This document shows positions 1-10,800 of a stretch of DNA of 64,000 nt, in pieces. The notes below the pieces were generated by a model. The model was not told the origin of the DNA, made no database searches, and saw nothing but the letters and a program-made list of their open reading frames with translations. The number at the start of each line of letters is the position of its first letter. Positions within the stretch are counted from its first letter, which is position 1. The stretch spans positions 126,324,197 to 126,388,196 of the forward strand of contig CM076190.1 of the NCBI GenBank assembly GCA_038277395.1, in the 5' to 3' direction. A program made the position numbers and the translations under genes. Source of the DNA: Dryocosmus kuriphilus (lineage: Eukaryota; Arthropoda; Insecta; Hymenoptera; Cynipidae).

Positions 1-91
1 CTTTAGTTGACTCACCAAGGATTAGAGAAATTGTGCCTTAATTTTAATTACATGGAGTCGTAGAATATATTTACATTGATTACTTATTAAA

Positions 92-465
92 CTAAGATTC
101 CTCAGTCTTAACTGGCAGTGGACAAATTTTAGTAATCCCGCGTAAGAGCTTTGTTTTTGTTGTTTTGACAGTAATCACGCGAACCTTACCATCCTTACCC
201 GGATGACATTTTTCAGTCAATCCAAGGTCCCACTTGCCGGGTAACTAACCGGGTAACAAATTCGGAGTTTCATATCTCCGTTTATTACGTTGTTGCAACG
301 TGTTTAAATAATCACTGTGCCACAGACGCCAAAACTGCTTAAGTCTCTGTTGAATTAAATTCCCTCGTTTGAGAGGTGGTTCATCAAGATCCAGAATAGA
401 CGGCTCGGGTAAAGTGAGTAGTGATCCACCATTCCAAAAATGTCCGGGTGTCAGAGACACAAATT
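92..465 (-). pseudogene. BEL/Pao Pol C-terminal domain (DUF5641-like)
   Basis: This is the extreme C-terminus of a BEL/Pao polyprotein. On the minus strand it shows the family block around LTPGHF, then LPEP, a tryptophan-rich stretch with YLNTLQQR, and further on W-x-LG, PGKDGKVRV and a final CPLP. The stop codon is at 92-94. A frame break near position 245 separates the two halves. Upstream the frame runs directly into the target duplication of the inserted LINE (466-480) and resumes at 3090. The 3' LTR should lie beyond the left edge of the window. Identification rests on recalled family motifs. Confidence 0.85.
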
Positions 466-480
466 GATCCGTGTCATGAT
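466..480. repeat. Target-site duplication, left copy (LINE in BEL)
   Basis: The 15-mer gatccgtgtcatgat occurs here and identically at 3090-3104, bracketing the LINE. It is immediately followed by a T run (481-489), which is the poly(A) tail of a minus-strand LINE. Confidence 0.9.
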
Positions 481-3089
481 TTTTTTTTTAAAGGAGAATT
501 GAAAAAATGCTTAATGCACTAAATACATCCGAAATTCAGGGACAGATCCCTAAGTAACGAAGGTGAGTGTCGGACTGACCTAAAAAAACCGCCTTACCGC
601 CTAAGCGAACTCCTTTATACCTGCCAACCCATGTTCCCGGTATCAGCTTTCGCATTACTTCAGGAACATGGGTTATAGGCATTCTGCGCCGTGCCTCGAC
701 GTCCCTCTGTTTTACCTGCTTGGCATTTCATTTTTTTCCGCCCATACAAGATGCACACATCTTCCTCAGTAGTGCAACACAATAGCACAACGGGCTCGTC
801 GGCCTTCGACCTCTTGGCTGGGTTGAATTGTAGCTATGTGCAACCGTTCCTCCCTCCAGGGTTACGCGTTGTCCTCGGTAGAATTGACAGATTTCTCTTC
901 TCGGGCTCGCCGGCCTTCGAACCTGTTAGGTAGCCAGTTGCACTGCAAAGCTCTTCTTGTCTATTTATCTGTTGTTGCCCAACCTCTCTTGTATTTCTTT
1001 TTTCTTCTGCCCAAGAACAGTCTCGACATACGATGCCACTGCATTCCAAGCTTCTTGACAGCTCAACATCACTGATACAGTATTCTCAGGAGTAACCACG
1101 ACTCCGAGAGTAGTCTCCAGGGCATGTTTGCTGAACGCCCATCTGTCGCACTTAAAAAATGTATGTTCTACGCTGTCAATCGCTGTGGGGCAGTAATCAC
1201 AGTATCCATTCTCCCTTCTCTTCCGCCGATGTAGGTAAGAGTTGAAACACCCGCGACCCGTAAGGAACTGGGTGAGGTGAAAATTCACCTCGCCATGTTT
1301 CCTCCCTACCCACGGGGTCACCTCACCTATTAGTCGTTTAGTCCATCTACCCTTAGAGTCAATGTTCTAACATTCCTGCCATTCTGCTAGGGTACGGGCT
1401 CCCTCCTGAGTTATGATTTTTGAACGATCTTCCTCCATTTGACTTCTCTCATATGCTCTTTTCCTCTCCTTGGCGAGGAGGAAAATTGGAATTACTCCCG
1501 CCACAACCATTATTGCGGATGCTGAGTCGGAGCGATACGCACTTGCTATGCGCAAGGCACACCTTCGTTGAACGGAGACTACCCGATTTCTATACTGCAT
1601 CACATCGAGTGCATCAGCCCAGATCTCTGCTGCATAGAGAAGAATTGCGTGAGCCACACTCATGAGAATCTCCCTCTTGTTGGCTCTAGGGCCTTTAGTA
1701 TCAGGCATGAGCCTGGAGAGGATCGTCACTGCAGCGCTAGCTTTATTTGCTGCCTTCTGGATTTGCGGCCAATGCGTAAGCTTTTTGTTTACAAGTTCTG
1801 CTATATACCGGACGACTTTCGCAGCTACAGTAGGTTCTCCTGATATCTCAAATCTCACTATGTCTCCATAGTGTCTCTGTCTAGTGAGTACTATCACTTC
1901 CGTCTTGTTGGCAGCCAATGAGAGCCCATCATATTCCAGCCAAACGTTGACAAGATAGGTGACATGTGCTTTTCTTTCTTGAGCTTACTCTGTATCCCAT
2001 GCCAATATCATGGCAGCAAAGTCGACCGCAAAGCCAATAAACTTGGCCCATTCAGGGAGCACAATTTCTAACACTCCGTTGTATACCATGTTCCATAGGT
2101 CTGGACAGAGTGCAGACCCCTGGGCCACTCCTGCAGTGACTTTCCTACTCTGCTGGCCCATTGTGGTATCAAACAGCAGAACCCTGTCGTTCAAGTAGTC
2201 ACTGATCACCCTTCGCAGATACGTCGACACCCTGAATCGATGCTCAAGGGCATCCAGGATGTCAACCAACCTCGATGAGTTGAAGGCGTTCTTCACATCG
2301 AGGGTGACCAGCACATATGAGTTTCTTGTGCTGCGCTTACCCTGCAATGTCCTTTGAGTCAATGAAATTACTTCCCTAATTGCGCCAATCGTCGAGCGAT
2401 TTGTGCGGAATCCATTTTGGTTCTCCGAGAGTCCGCCTGATTCTTCTATGGCAATCCGTAACCGAGCCCATAGGAGCTTCTCGAAGATCTTTCCTGCGTT
2501 GTCAAGCATCCAGAGCGGTCTGAATGACGAAGGAGTGATGGGCGACCCTTACCCTTATCAAGCAGCACGAGCCTCTGCATCTTCCATCTCTTTGGAAATA
2601 TGCCAGCCAGTAGACATGCATTATATATGTTCAGAAGTACGGATGGTAATTCGTTTCCAATTACTTTAAGGATTTCAACAGGTATCCCATCTGGACTCGG
2701 AGCCTTTCTGTTTCCCAGAGAAGAGACCACACTGCGTAGCTCGTCGTTGGTAAACAGCTGAATTCCAGCCTCCACCACCGGTATGGGGGCATGGACTCTC
2801 TCCGGATGTTCTGGAAAGATTGCGTCCACGATTGTCCACATAGTCATGGGATCCCCTAGGGGTTCTGTGGCTCGGGCTCCAAGGCAGCGAGTGATAATTT
2901 TGTATCCGCGTCCCCAGACTTCCTTGTCTACTTCATCAAGAAGCGATACCCATCCTTGCCTTTTACTAATTTTTATGGCCTTCGTGAGTGCCTTCTTGGC
3001 CGCAAGATAACTCTCTTCCGCAGCGACGACGTCAGCGCGACCCCTCTTGCGCTGCGCCTTCCTGCGCTTCGTCAGTGCCTCTCTTCGGA
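481..3089 (-). mobile_element. 5'-truncated non-LTR retrotransposon (R1-clade-like LINE)
   Basis: A LINE inserted in the antisense direction of the window, with its poly(A) at 481-489 and a perfect 15-bp target duplication at 466-480 and 3090-3104. It retains only ORF2 from just upstream of the reverse transcriptase to the end, plus about 480 bp of 3' UTR. The endonuclease and ORF1 are missing, as expected of a 5'-truncated copy. Its 3' UTR contains a motif (cgggctcgccggccttcg, around 901-918) that recurs at 26.65 kb. It sits in the same orientation as the BEL element it interrupts. Confidence 0.88.
965..3089 (-). pseudogene. LINE ORF2 reverse transcriptase, degenerate
   Basis: Four successive frames together carry an R1-like ORF2. 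3089-2520 holds the N-terminal RT region (NRKAPSPDGIP, KRWK, LVLLDKGKG). 2509-1985 holds the palm, with LDVKNAFNS, GVAQGSALCP and a catalytic box reading GFAVDFAA. 1918-1367 holds the thumb-like region (LTHWPQIQKAANKA). 1321-965 holds the C-terminal zinc motif C-x2-C-x8-H-x4-C (CDYC...HTFFKC) and the stop. The family box is F/Y-A-D-D; here the first aspartate is valine, so the enzyme would be inactive even without the frameshifts near 2510, 1950 and 1345. At its 5' end the frame is fused in phase to BEL coding sequence, giving a chimeric open frame 2446-3195. Confidence 0.85.
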
Positions 3090-3104
3090 GATCCGTGTCA
3101 TGAT
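3090..3104. repeat. Target-site duplication, right copy (LINE in BEL)
   Basis: Identical to 466-480. It marks the 5' junction of the truncated LINE. Its bases are part of the interrupted BEL reading frame. Confidence 0.9.
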
Positions 3105-3837
3105 TGATAGATGCAATTGGGCGGGAATTAACACATGCTTCAATCTGACACGTGAGAGTGACAAATTCCTCGAATGTCAAACTGTGAGCCCCCATCGCAC
3201 GTCTGAGTTGGTTTTTTACACTTTTTACTTCAGCTTCCCAGATAGCCCGTTAGTGTGGTGAGGCAGGAGGAATAAATTTCTATTGAAAACCATCTACATC
3301 AAATTCCGAGTACAATTTTGGATCAGATAATATTTTTCTGAACATTCTTTGTAGTTCCCTACTAGTCCCTACAAGCTTTTTAGCGTTATCGCTGTAGATG
3401 ATGGTTGGATAACCTCGACGACCACCGAATCGTCGAAGTGCTGCTATGAGCCACTCAGTTGTATAATCAGAAACAACTTCGATGTGGATGGCTCTAGTAG
3501 CCAAGCAAATGAGAATACATATATATGCTTTATCGATCTTTGCGTTGCGAATTCTCGATAATCTGTAATTGTATGGATCGGCATAATCAATCCCTGCATG
3601 TGTAATTGGAATGGAGGGAGTTATACGGGCAGGTGGCAACGAGCGTACAATTTGAAAGGCTGTATAAGCGTGTTGCCGAGTGCATTCAACGCAGCTTCTA
3701 ATACACTGATTTATTAACGATCGTGCACTTACAAGCCAAATTGTTTGACGTAAAACACGCGTAGTCAGTTGTACACCATCATGAAGTGTGCGTAAGTGAG
3801 CATGCCGTACAATTAGCTTACTCAGCATATGATCCAT
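3105..3837 (-). pseudogene. BEL/Pao integrase
   Basis: The 3280-3837 frame carries the integrase zinc-binding arm (RHAHLRTLHDG, with C-x2-C in SCVEC) and the catalytic core. The first Asp is in HAGIDYADPY and the second in IYSDNAK; the family normally reads SDNGTNF, so the segment after the second Asp is altered. After a stop and an indel between about 3195 and 3280 the frame resumes with IWEAEVKSVK and QIEACVNSRP (3105-3260), the post-core region carrying the family's conserved NSRP. It then enters the LINE junction. The integrase is broken by the stop, the indel and the LINE. Confidence 0.85.
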
Positions 3838-3842
3838 CAGGA

Positions 3843-4181
3843 TTATAGGGTGCTTTTCATCGTAGATAAGGACGAATGCCCCAGACGACCTCCTACTCGA
3901 ATTAGACCATGAAAATCTACAAATGGATTCAATTGTGTAATAACGCTTGATTTTGGACAGAGCTGTTTCCTTTTTGACATGTATAATTCTTTGGCCAGTA
4001 CGTCCTTCTGAATCGCTTTATACCAAAGAATGCGGGATTCATGGATGAAATCCGAATCTTGTTCAGCTATCAACTGTAATTTCGCTCGTAAATTGGGAGA
4101 CAAGTTAGCATTAGAATTATTAAAGGTTCTCTTTATTTGGTATCTTATGAATTTTAAACACAAAGCGGTTACCCTTAACAA
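3843..4181 (-). pseudogene. BEL/Pao region between RNase H and integrase
   Basis: A 112-codon frame with the conserved linker ending in LNPFVDFHGLIRVGGRL, diagnostic of the segment just before the BEL/Pao integrase zinc arm. It is separated by a few bases from the integrase frame downstream and by about 20 bases from the RNase H frame upstream, so small indels have split one original polyprotein. Confidence 0.8.
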
Positions 4182-4201
4182 TTTTGGCCACTTAGAAAAC
4201 T

Positions 4202-5020
4202 TTATAGATAAAATCTGTTTATTTCAGAGTCCGATTCATTCAATATATCAAGATTGATGGTGATCGTGTGAGCATGCTTTACCTCGTGTAATTCCGGATT
4301 AGCCTTGTCTTCTTCAGACAATTCAAAATCACCAGGCCAATTTGTAGGAAATTGGACCATCCACTTTGGTCCATTCAACCAATGTATGTGGGACGTTATC
4401 TCAGTCGGAGTCATCCCACGGGATGCACAATCCGCAGGGTTGTCAGCAGTCGGTAAATGGTGCCAGGATGCCTCTGTTTTTTCAAGCCAAGCAGGAACAA
4501 TTGTTGACTCTGACCACAAATGAGTTGAAGTAGATTCCAAGTGTAATGCAGTTTGAACGTACTGCACCGCTTGAGTGAGCAATAATGCAGCACATAATTC
4601 CAAGCCGGGAATATTGAGTTGTTTCAAAGCAGCAACTCGTGATTTTGCATAGGCAAAGGACATAACAAACCCCTCATCAAATGCAGGGCGCAGATACACA
4701 CATGCTGCATAAGCCTGAGTAGATACATCAGCAAAACCATGAATTGACACGTATTTTGTGTTTGCAGTGCTCTTCACCCAACGCGGAATTGACACAAGTT
4801 CTAACCTCTTGAAATTTGCACAGTAAGTCTGCCATTCTTCATACAAATCATCTGGTCGCAAATTATTCCAATGTGATTTTAACGACCACAACCCCTGCAT
4901 AAAAATTTTGGCTCTGATAATTATAGGACTCAGAAATCCCATTGGGTCAAGCATTCGAGCGATGGTGGAGAACGCTGTTCGTTTGGTATAAACATGTTGA
5001 ATTTTGATATCTGTACGGAA
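4202..5020 (-). pseudogene. BEL/Pao connection and RNase H domain
   Basis: The 250-codon frame (4202-4954) begins with MLDPMGFLSPI, the family hallmark between reverse transcriptase and RNase H; the preceding residues (FSTIAR) are readable to about 4990. RNase H landmarks follow in order: GFADVSTQAYAACVYLR (first acidic residue), SRVAALKQLNIPGLELCAALLL (catalytic Glu), LWSESTIVPAWL (the family usually has DST, here EST) and NPADCASRG. This is the longest intact piece of the element. Confidence 0.85.
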
Positions 5021-5672
5021 TTATATCTGATCAAGTATAGGATCCCACGAAATTCTCAGAACGTGAATGATACTTTTGTTAGAATCATCATAAGGTCTAA
5101 ATTTCTTGTGATTGTTAGATTGGTTTATATACAACAATGAAATATTACTTGACGACTTATCTAACTGGAATCCACCGCGAGCCGGAATATCAAACAATTG
5201 AGTTTTCGAAATTTGTACAGACTCAAGATCATCTGCTCCGAAAGGACATCATCAACGTAGAAATTCTCAATAGAATTTGTGAACCTACTGGATAAGAATT
5301 TGCTTCATCAAAAGCGAGTTGTTTAATTACATTCAAGGCCAAATATGGAGCAGCTGCTGTTCCGTAAGTTACAGTTAATAACCGGAATGACTGCGGATAT
5401 TCTTCAGGATTATCACGATAAACAATCCGTTGGTAATCAACGTCATGTTCATTTATCTTTATTTGACGATACATCTTAGATATATCAGTACATAATGCGA
5501 ATTAATGCATTCGCAATCTCATAATAATAATAGGGAGATCCGAGTGTAATTTCGGCCCTACAAGGATACGAGAATTGAAACTAGTGCCATTAGTTGTCAA
5601 ACTTGAGGCGTTGAAGGCTACGCGGAGGCACGTTGTAGCTGAATTATCTTTAATTATTTGGTGCATGTCAAC
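5021..5672 (-). pseudogene. BEL/Pao reverse transcriptase, frameshifted
   Basis: On the minus strand, from about 5660 downwards, the RT fingers read CLRVAFNAS and RILVGPKL. Then come MYRQIKINEHD, YRDNPEEYPQSFRL and VTYGTAAAPYLA (5229-5474). After a frameshift the YVDD box is intact (RC of 5248-5259, in IENFYVDDVLS). The connection motif RGGFQLDKSSSN and LRISWDP lie near 5160 and 5050. At least three frame changes and a stop interrupt it. The catalytic box is retained, so the copy decayed through indels rather than loss of that site. Confidence 0.82.
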
Positions 5673-5679
5673 GTAGGGA

Positions 5680-6597
5680 TCACGGACGCGACACGCTCCA
5701 TATGCCCAAGAGGTTCATATTGTTTATATATTGTTTATACTCAGGTTGAACTGCTAGTTTTCGCTCAATACTAAACAGCTGCTTTCGTGCGATGGGAAAC
5801 GAGATTCCAATATTAATTGGAGGACCTAATTTAAACGTTAGACGAACGATATACTGACCCGTTTCATCACGAGACTGCGCTTCAGAAAAATGTGTCTCAC
5901 ATTGTTTTTCATCTTCGGTGAGATGAATCTTGCGTGGAACTTCTTCCATTTCCCAGAACTTATTAAGAGAGGAACTAATTTCACTGTTTTGACAACAGTG
6001 AAAAACTGTAACATTCCTCGACATATGAGTAGAGGTACCTTCTAAGGCTCCAACAATAATCCAGCTAAAGATTGTGGCTTGAGCAATTGGGGCGTTAATA
6101 GGACCCTTCTTCAAACCCCGTTCCATAATCGCGGAATAAACATCAGCTGCGAGCATAAGATCAATACGATCCTTGGAGAAAGGTTGAGGATCCGCGAAAG
6201 TTAGACCTTGCAAGTGAAGCCATGAATCGATATTTATATCTTGCCTACTAGGAGGCATGTAAAGAGTGACATCTTGACAAACAAATTTGTCCACTGTCTA
6301 CGTAAGACTCGGATCAATTAAAAATTCTATATTTAGTCTTACAATCGCAGTAGCAGACGTCAGGTGGGCTCCTGCTAAGCCTTCTACTGTCGCATGAATC
6401 CAACATCGTGGTAGTCCTAGTTTTTGGACCATTGATTCTGTTATAAATGACTCATCAGAACACGGATCAATCATGGCTCTCACTATTTGACAGCACTTGT
6501 TTGGACCCTTCAATAAAACTCTAGCAGTGACAAACATAGCAGAACGACAACGTCTTGTTCCTTTATGAGACAGATGAGACACATGTTTTATGGGCAT
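5680..6597 (-). pseudogene. BEL/Pao aspartic protease region (DUF1758 / peptidase A17-like)
   Basis: The 6298-6597 frame contains the protease-like start, with VTARVLL and RAMIDPCSDESFITESMVQKLGLPR. The catalytic Asp is present, but the usual D-S/T-G type triad is not recognisable. The next frame (5680-6294) carries GLTFADP, KDRIDLMLAADVY and IAQATIFSWIIVGAL, the downstream part of the A17/DUF1758 domain, then the spacer to the reverse transcriptase. A stop just after 6298 separates the two frames. Confidence 0.78.
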
Positions 6598-6599
6598 TT

Positions 6600-7650
6600 G
6601 GCGACTGTGTGTTGAGACTTATGTACATAATATACAAGCATTATTTACATTAGCAGAGCTTGACTCGACTGTAGAATCTAAATTTGATTTATTAATAGTC
6701 GTATGATGTGACTTCATATTTTTATTTTGACATTGTTTACTATTGTCCTGCTTTTGAGGATACATCTTCATTTAAATGTAATGAATTTAAATTTTCTGAT
6801 TTCTTCGATGTGTTCTTTATGCCCGGTTCAGACAAAAGATCGAATGATTGAATAATTTAACGATTCAAAGTTGACATGTGAGCTGTTTTTTTCCTACAAA
6901 AAAAGAAGAGGATATAATTTGTGCTCTTCGGATGGAACACCTTCTCTCAAATGATTTCTTGCTGTCTTTTTAATTGATCCTATTAAAACAGACATGTGAC
7001 AATTCGAGGATTGTAGTTCTGGGAAAATCTTGGAATTTCAAGTTTAGAAAAATCTGAAAAAATTGTAGAATCTTTTCTGTTCAACAAAGTTTTACTGATT
7101 TCTCATTTGATGATATTTTTTTTGTAAGATTGTTTTTATACGTGGAAAAAATAGTTAATATCTAGTTAGAGAAAACGAAAGGAAATGGTATCTGATTAGC
7201 ATGAGTCGAAGAAGAGTCTGGGAAATTTTGAATCGCGATTTATTATCAACTCTATAAATATTTGATCACATTCTGTAAATACATTGGGTTTAATAAGGAA
7301 TTTACTTACGAAACATGTTTGCTTGTGACGGTCGACAAAGTATATCGGATGCAATATTTCCTTATTTATGCGTAGATTTAGAGTTACCTGACTCAAAATT
7401 TTGTGCTGTATCAGTATTGTTAAGCTTTTTTTTGCGTTCACTTCTGCCAAGTATAATTTTAGTCGTGTTACGTCTGCTTTCAGAGAAGACTTATTTCTTT
7501 TATGCGAAGGTTTCTCATCTGATGTTGATAAAAGAGCTCTTTTGGAGTTTTTATCTGTCTTCCGCTATTTGATACTCTATTGCTTTTCGTCAGCTCTGGA
7601 AGTTGTTTCTTTTTGGGTTCCTCTTGTTTTATTTTTGTACATTATCCTCC
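6600..7650. other. AT-rich stretch where BEL gag would be expected; no gene recognised
   Basis: Upstream of the BEL protease a gag region and 5' LTR would be expected on the minus strand. I cannot recognise Gag zinc knuckles or an LTR. The minus strand from about 7535 to 7196 is open and lysine-rich (for example SDEKPSHKRNKSSLKAD), but it matches nothing I know. The plus-strand frame 7401-7745 overlaps it and looks like chance. Confidence 0.4.
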
Positions 7651-7989
7651 ATGATGCTGAAAATTGTATGGTCTCTGAGCCTCGAAAGACTATAACTGCA
7701 CAACCGGCTTTCGCTAACAGCGCATTGCCTAAGTTGTGTTTTTAGAACAGAGTATCTTCAGGGTGGGGTGTTCAGTCCCACGCTGTACCAAGATCATCGT
7801 GGCGATCCGAGTGCAGGCCTTACCGGTAATAACACGGGGGCGCATCTCTTCTCGAGCCACGATGGAGCACGGCTGACTTTCGACTTTCGTGTGCGAAGTA
7901 CGGAGAGCGGGACTCGAACCCGGGAGTTTCCGGGTGAGAGTCGGGCGCTCTGCCGACTGAGCCATGTACGTGCTCATGATGCTGAAAAT
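7651..7989 (-). mobile_element. tRNA-derived SINE with 14-bp target duplication
   Basis: The SINE body is 7665-7975, flanked by identical 14-mers atgatgctgaaaat at 7651-7664 and 7976-7989. Read on the minus strand, its head (about 7965 to 7895) is tRNA-like: box A TGGCTCAGTCGG and box B GGTTCGAGTCC both match the RNA polymerase III consensus, the D arm pairs (GCTC/GAGC), and the anticodon-loop position reads CTC. The acceptor and anticodon stems are only partly paired, so this is not a functional tRNA. The remaining roughly 230 bp are unrelated to tRNA and end without a poly(A). Confidence 0.85.
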
Positions 7990-8242
7990 AAAAAATTGTA
8001 AAGAATAGGAATTTTAAACTTGAAGCTTTCTAAGTTATCATTTTCATATTATGAAGTATTTTTAAGGAAAAATAATTTTTTTTTGGTTTGCAAAACGACT
8101 TCTAGATTTAAAGGTAAATTTCAGTTTATAAAGCACTTCGTTAACTTGCTTTCTTTGCCAACTGAGTTTCACTGATCCCTTTCCTTTTAACTGTTTTCTG
8201 ATTTTGAGGTGATATTAACGGCTACAGAAGATTAACGCAAAC

Positions 8243-10409
8243 CTACTCCTCCTCAACGAAATTTTCTTCCTCACCTTCTGAATCACTCCAAAGAGGCATC
8301 CCGTAAGTCTTATTCTTGACATTGTTTAAGTGAACTGCTTGGACTCTGTAGCTCAAAATTGTATAACGGTATACACCTACATATTTTGATAATACTCCAA
8401 CATCATATATTTCATTTTTCGACAGAAGTTCTTGTACGACAACAAAAATATCCCTTTCTGATTGGATTAAATTCTTTATGAGGCCGATTTTCGAATCTTC
8501 AAAAGTGCAGCATTATCTCGTAAAGAAATTGCAAACGTGAAGGAACCCACTTGTAATTTGTGAAATTGTCGAAAAAGGTTAAGAGGGATACCTTCGGGAA
8601 GAGGTCCTTCAGAGTGAGATTGTGACAAACGAACAGGAATATTATCGTCCAAGGGTGCAAAGATGAAATCGTTGAGTTCGCCTAATCTTTTGTAATATTA
8701 TTGCAATGTGAGGTGTGGCTTACGAAGATATTTTCGTAATTCAGGCATGTTATTTTCATTACAAAAGGCATTGAACGTATCTAAACCACCCAGTAATTAG
8801 ACATCTAATACTATGTGTAATAAGGCATGCACATTACGAGTATATGACAGGAATTGTTCTCCATAAAATTTTTCACATAGAATGACGTAAGATTCCAGAG
8901 CTTCTGGACAGACAGCGTACATTTCTTGTGGTGTCTCTTCAGAAACAAGAAGACGAATTACGTTGCGAAGTATTATGAAATGATCATAATGTTCCCGCTT
9001 AAGAACGTTTTTCAGTACAGCTGGAGCAATATACAACAATAGTTGTCTGAACTCAGTACTCTTGAAACTGTCAAAGGTATTTATCGCATTTCGTCGACGA
9101 TTAAATTCAGAGGGGCAGTATTCTCTCATCAATGACTTTCTTGAGTCAATAATATTGAGTTTTCTGCCATTTGATCTTTGGAATCCGAATTTTCCTTCAA
9201 TTTGTGCTGCCAATACTTTTGTTACGTTTCCAAGCCAAATTGAGTGTAAAGATTCAAATGGAACGCGACTGATTAATGGTAATATCGGTGCAAGTGGACT
9301 TCTCCCTTTATGGTGATCTTCATCCAGAAGATTGTGATATTCTTCATCCGTCCTCGGTGTGTTTCCAATGCCTGGAAAAACAATCGTCCCACCGAAACCT
9401 GGTACAGTACAACGGTGACCTTCAATTTTACACTTTGAAGTCGCACTGGGCGATGTGTGACCATAATGGTTCAAAGCAAACGCTCTCGCAAGTGCATCAG
9501 CAATAAAACAAAGTACGATCAAAGGAAGCCGTCGATTCCCCATTAAAATCCCTCCTTCTGCACGTATTTCAATAATCTCTTGCACAAATTGTTCAAAAAA
9601 TTCAAATACATTTGTAGGTTTGTGTTTACCTTTGAACACGCCTGCAATAACAGGTCGTTTTTCATGAATATTAAATACACGAAACTGATGTGGCCAAAAC
9701 AGCTCTCCTCCGTTCTTAAGCTTCGCACCATCTGTACTGAAATCAATCAAAACTCTATCCGGTATCTTATTTTCAGGAAGATTTTCCAATTTCTTCAATA
9801 ACGTCTTTTTGAAACCAATATGGAGATACTCTCCACCTGCAATTTCTTGCATGAATCTGCTGGCGACTATAGTAGGGGTCTGTAACAACGTTCTTGTGTC
9901 CTTGGTTAATAAAACTAAATTGAAAGGAAACTCTCTCAAAGTCTTCAGTATTATGTTTCCTTGCTTGTGCTTCAAATTGGCAGCTAGGAATGCGTTTTTA
10001 AAACTCTTTCCTTCAGGTCCATAGGATTTTGAGGAACGTTAATATCTTCAACTTCCTCCTCTGACGTGCTTGAATCATTCATGTCATTTTGAACTTCTAC
10101 ATTCTCTTCTCGAATATCATGAGCATTGAATACTTCTTCTTCACTGTCCTCTTTATTAGAACTTTGACTTTCTTCGACTTCAGCAGAAAGTTGTTCGTCT
10201 TTACAATTTTCTATAGGGATTTCAGGCACAAACGGCGGAGGAACTTCCAAGACTTCAATATTCTCTGCTCTTACATCTGAGCTAGAGCTAGACTCATCAT
10301 GATTATCAACAATATCGTCAAACTCTTGTTCCGCATTGCGCATCGCTGAAATGCGTCTTCTTTTATGCCTCGAACTTAGATGGGAAGACTGCTTATTTCG
10401 GTAACCCAT
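8243..10409 (-). pseudogene. CACTA-related (Transposase_21/DUF4218-like) transposase, degenerate
   Basis: 9984-10409 encodes an acidic, Ser/Glu-rich N-terminal region. A frameshift near 10000 leads into 8797-9975, which carries LIDFSTDGAKL (probable first catalytic Asp), FWPHQFRVF, CFIADALARAFAL (the family usually has CDAPA), HCT/HGY-like cysteines, PRTDEEYH, then LHSIWLGNVTKVL, STEFRQLLLYIAPAVL and NVHALLHIVLDV, a pattern of transposases related to Transposase_21/DUF4218. Two in-frame stops follow (after LDV and after HLTLQ). The C-terminal part continues to about 8520, and a last frameshift leads to MPLWSDSEGEEEN ending at 8243. Two stops and two frameshifts mark it as dead. Terminal repeats were not located. 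Confidence 0.6.
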
Positions 10410-10800
10410 TTCGAACCTGGACTTTTTTCTTCCTTCACCAATCTTTCAAGTCCCTATGAAAATATTTCCTAAAATCAACAGTTTGGCTTTGATACTGTCC
10501 GAGCATGTAATATTTCTTTACAACAGTGTAACGCTGCTATTTTTCCCTCCTTAGGCTTCTCTAAGTCCCCTATTTGGATAGTCTCAGTCTAGCCACGGTA
10601 GGATGTGGGGCTAGGGTTTAAGCAGTGATAACAACGGTCATTCTCTAAATAATACATCGTATATTCTACCTGTAATTATACAAAGCTAGATTTAAGTGTG
10701 GGCGCGGTAACAATATGAATCACGTGTGAGTATGTGTGAGTGTGGATGTGTGTCGGTACGCGTGAGTGGATATAATCTATAGGTCGACGATTTATTGTTT
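10410..10800. other. Intergenic, ending in a GT-rich tract; no gene seen
   Basis: No coding sequence or element end is recognisable. From about 10720 to 10775 there is a GT-rich, imperfect microsatellite-like tract (gtgtgagtatgtgtgagtgtgg). Confidence 0.4.

Noticed and set aside
7401..7745. 114-codon plus-strand frame
   Set aside because: Overlaps a lysine-rich minus frame and runs into the SINE; hydrophobic, low-complexity and without a recognisable domain.
7895..7965. Functional tRNA-Glu gene
   Set aside because: The A and B boxes and a CTC anticodon position are present, but the acceptor and anticodon stems do not pair fully, and the block is the head of a SINE bounded by a target duplication.
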